Shown piece after piece: positions 5,616-6,032 of a stretch of DNA of 6,032 nt. Origin of the DNA: Planctomycetota bacterium (GTDB taxonomy: Bacteria; Planctomycetota; Planctomycetia; Isosphaerales; Isosphaeraceae). A program made the translations under genes and the position numbers. The number at the start of each line of letters is the position of its first letter. Position 1 is the stretch's first letter. The notes under the pieces are model-generated. The model was not told where the DNA came from, did no database searches, and saw nothing but the letters and a program-made list of their open reading frames with translations. The stretch spans positions 1-6,032 of the forward strand of contig JAJYCH010000323.1 of NCBI GenBank assembly GCA_021778575.1. Reading direction: 5' to 3'.

Positions 5616-6032
5616 ATGAAAGTCCACGAGTATCAGGCGAAGGATCTGCTCAAGGCGTCCGGAGTCGCCGTCCCCGACGGGATCGTCGCGACCACTCCCG
5701 AAGAGGCGGCCGAGGCGTTCGACAAGCTCGGCGGCGGCCTGATCGTCGTCAAGGCCCAGGTTCACGCCGGCGGCCGAGGCAAGGGGATCGCCATCGGTCC
5801 CGACGACGACCGGGGTGAAGCCCTGGAGATCGCCAGCGGCCTCAAGCCCCGCAAAGACGGCATGGCCAAGGGCGTCCAGCTCGTCCGCTCGAAGGAAGAC
5901 GCCAAGCGAGCCGCGGCCGAGCTGCTCGGCAAGACGCTCGTCACCTACCAGACCGGCGCCGCCGGGCAGATGATCAAGAAGGTCCTGGTGACCATCGGCC
6001 ACGACATCTTGAAAGAGCTGTACCTCGGCCTG
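5616..6032 (+). CDS. sucC: Succinyl-CoA ligase [ADP-forming] beta subunit, 5' part
   Basis: The first 139 codons of SucC are present; the gene runs off the window edge. With the alpha subunit SucD, SucC converts succinyl-CoA, ADP or GDP and phosphate to succinate, CoA and nucleoside triphosphate in the TCA cycle. The N-terminus [12 protein letters not shown] is the canonical ATP-grasp start. [14 protein letters not shown] (44-57) contains the nucleotide-binding Lys46 and the Gly-rich loop. LVTYQTG (108-114) and ELYLGL (134-139) match the family almost exactly. Compared with the E. coli protein as I recall it, about 27 extra residues lie between GGRGKG and GVQLV (roughly 58-85), a charged loop containing [10 protein letters not shown] and [11 protein letters not shown] 5616 is the family start; AAGG at 5601-5604 is a distant, weak ribosome binding site. 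sucD would be expected downstream. The long opposite-strand frame at 5499-6002 is a shadow. Confidence 0.95.
   Translation, partial: MKVHEYQAKDLLKASGVAVPDGIVATTPEEAAEAFDKLGGGLIVVKAQVHAGGRGKGIAIGPDDDRGEALEIASGLKPRKDGMAKGVQLVRSKEDAKRAAAELLGKTLVTYQTGAAGQMIKKVLVTIGHDILKELYLGL

Noticed and set aside
5499..6002. A 167-codon minus-strand frame over the start of sucC
   Set aside because: Antisense shadow of an unmistakable SucC N-terminus.
1..6032. CRISPR array, tRNA, rRNA or insertion sequence
   Set aside because: I looked for regularly spaced repeats, cloverleaf-like sequence and transposase motifs with terminal repeats, and saw none.

Overview
The window looks like a stretch of chromosome from a GC-rich bacterium, most probably a member of the Planctomycetota (Isosphaeraceae-like). 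This placement is inferred from gene style, codon use and the planctomycete look of the SucC and NYN-domain proteins; no marker gene proves it. Most genes are high in GC (60-nt hand counts of about 63-68%). One two-gene block at 3963-4816 is clearly lower (about 47-53% in three 60-nt samples) and stands out as accessory DNA.

Layout. Positions 1-259 hold no gene I can support. A low-specificity L-threonine aldolase gene (260-1321) lies on the minus strand and is read from an extended -10 promoter at 1388-1416. The divergent intergenic region (1322-1641) also carries a 7-bp inverted repeat and a pair of 7-bp direct repeats. All remaining genes are on the plus strand: an Amidohydro_2-type TIM-barrel hydrolase (1642-2490), class I dihydroorotase PyrC with a GTG start (2556-3869), a small protein of unknown family (3963-4322), an overlapping helical protein with a HEPN-like look (4322-4816), a YacP/Rae1-like NYN-domain putative RNase (4835-5446), and the 5' part of sucC, the succinyl-CoA ligase beta subunit (5616 to the window edge).

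How they fit together. Threonine aldolase (glycine formation), dihydroorotase (pyrimidine synthesis) and succinyl-CoA ligase (TCA cycle) are housekeeping metabolism with no evident shared pathway. The Amidohydro_2 protein and PyrC belong to the same superfamily but to different branches; they are 65 nt apart and may be co-transcribed.

The most interesting part is 3900-5446. A plausible promoter (3900-3928) is followed by two low-GC genes that overlap as TGATG, and 18 nt later comes a NYN (PIN-like) nuclease gene. The small gene contains a perfect 10-bp inverted repeat at 4102-4123. The first two genes look like a compact, translationally coupled two-component cassette of unknown function, possibly toxin-antitoxin- or conflict-like. 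That function is inference from architecture, not from recognised domains with intact catalytic motifs.
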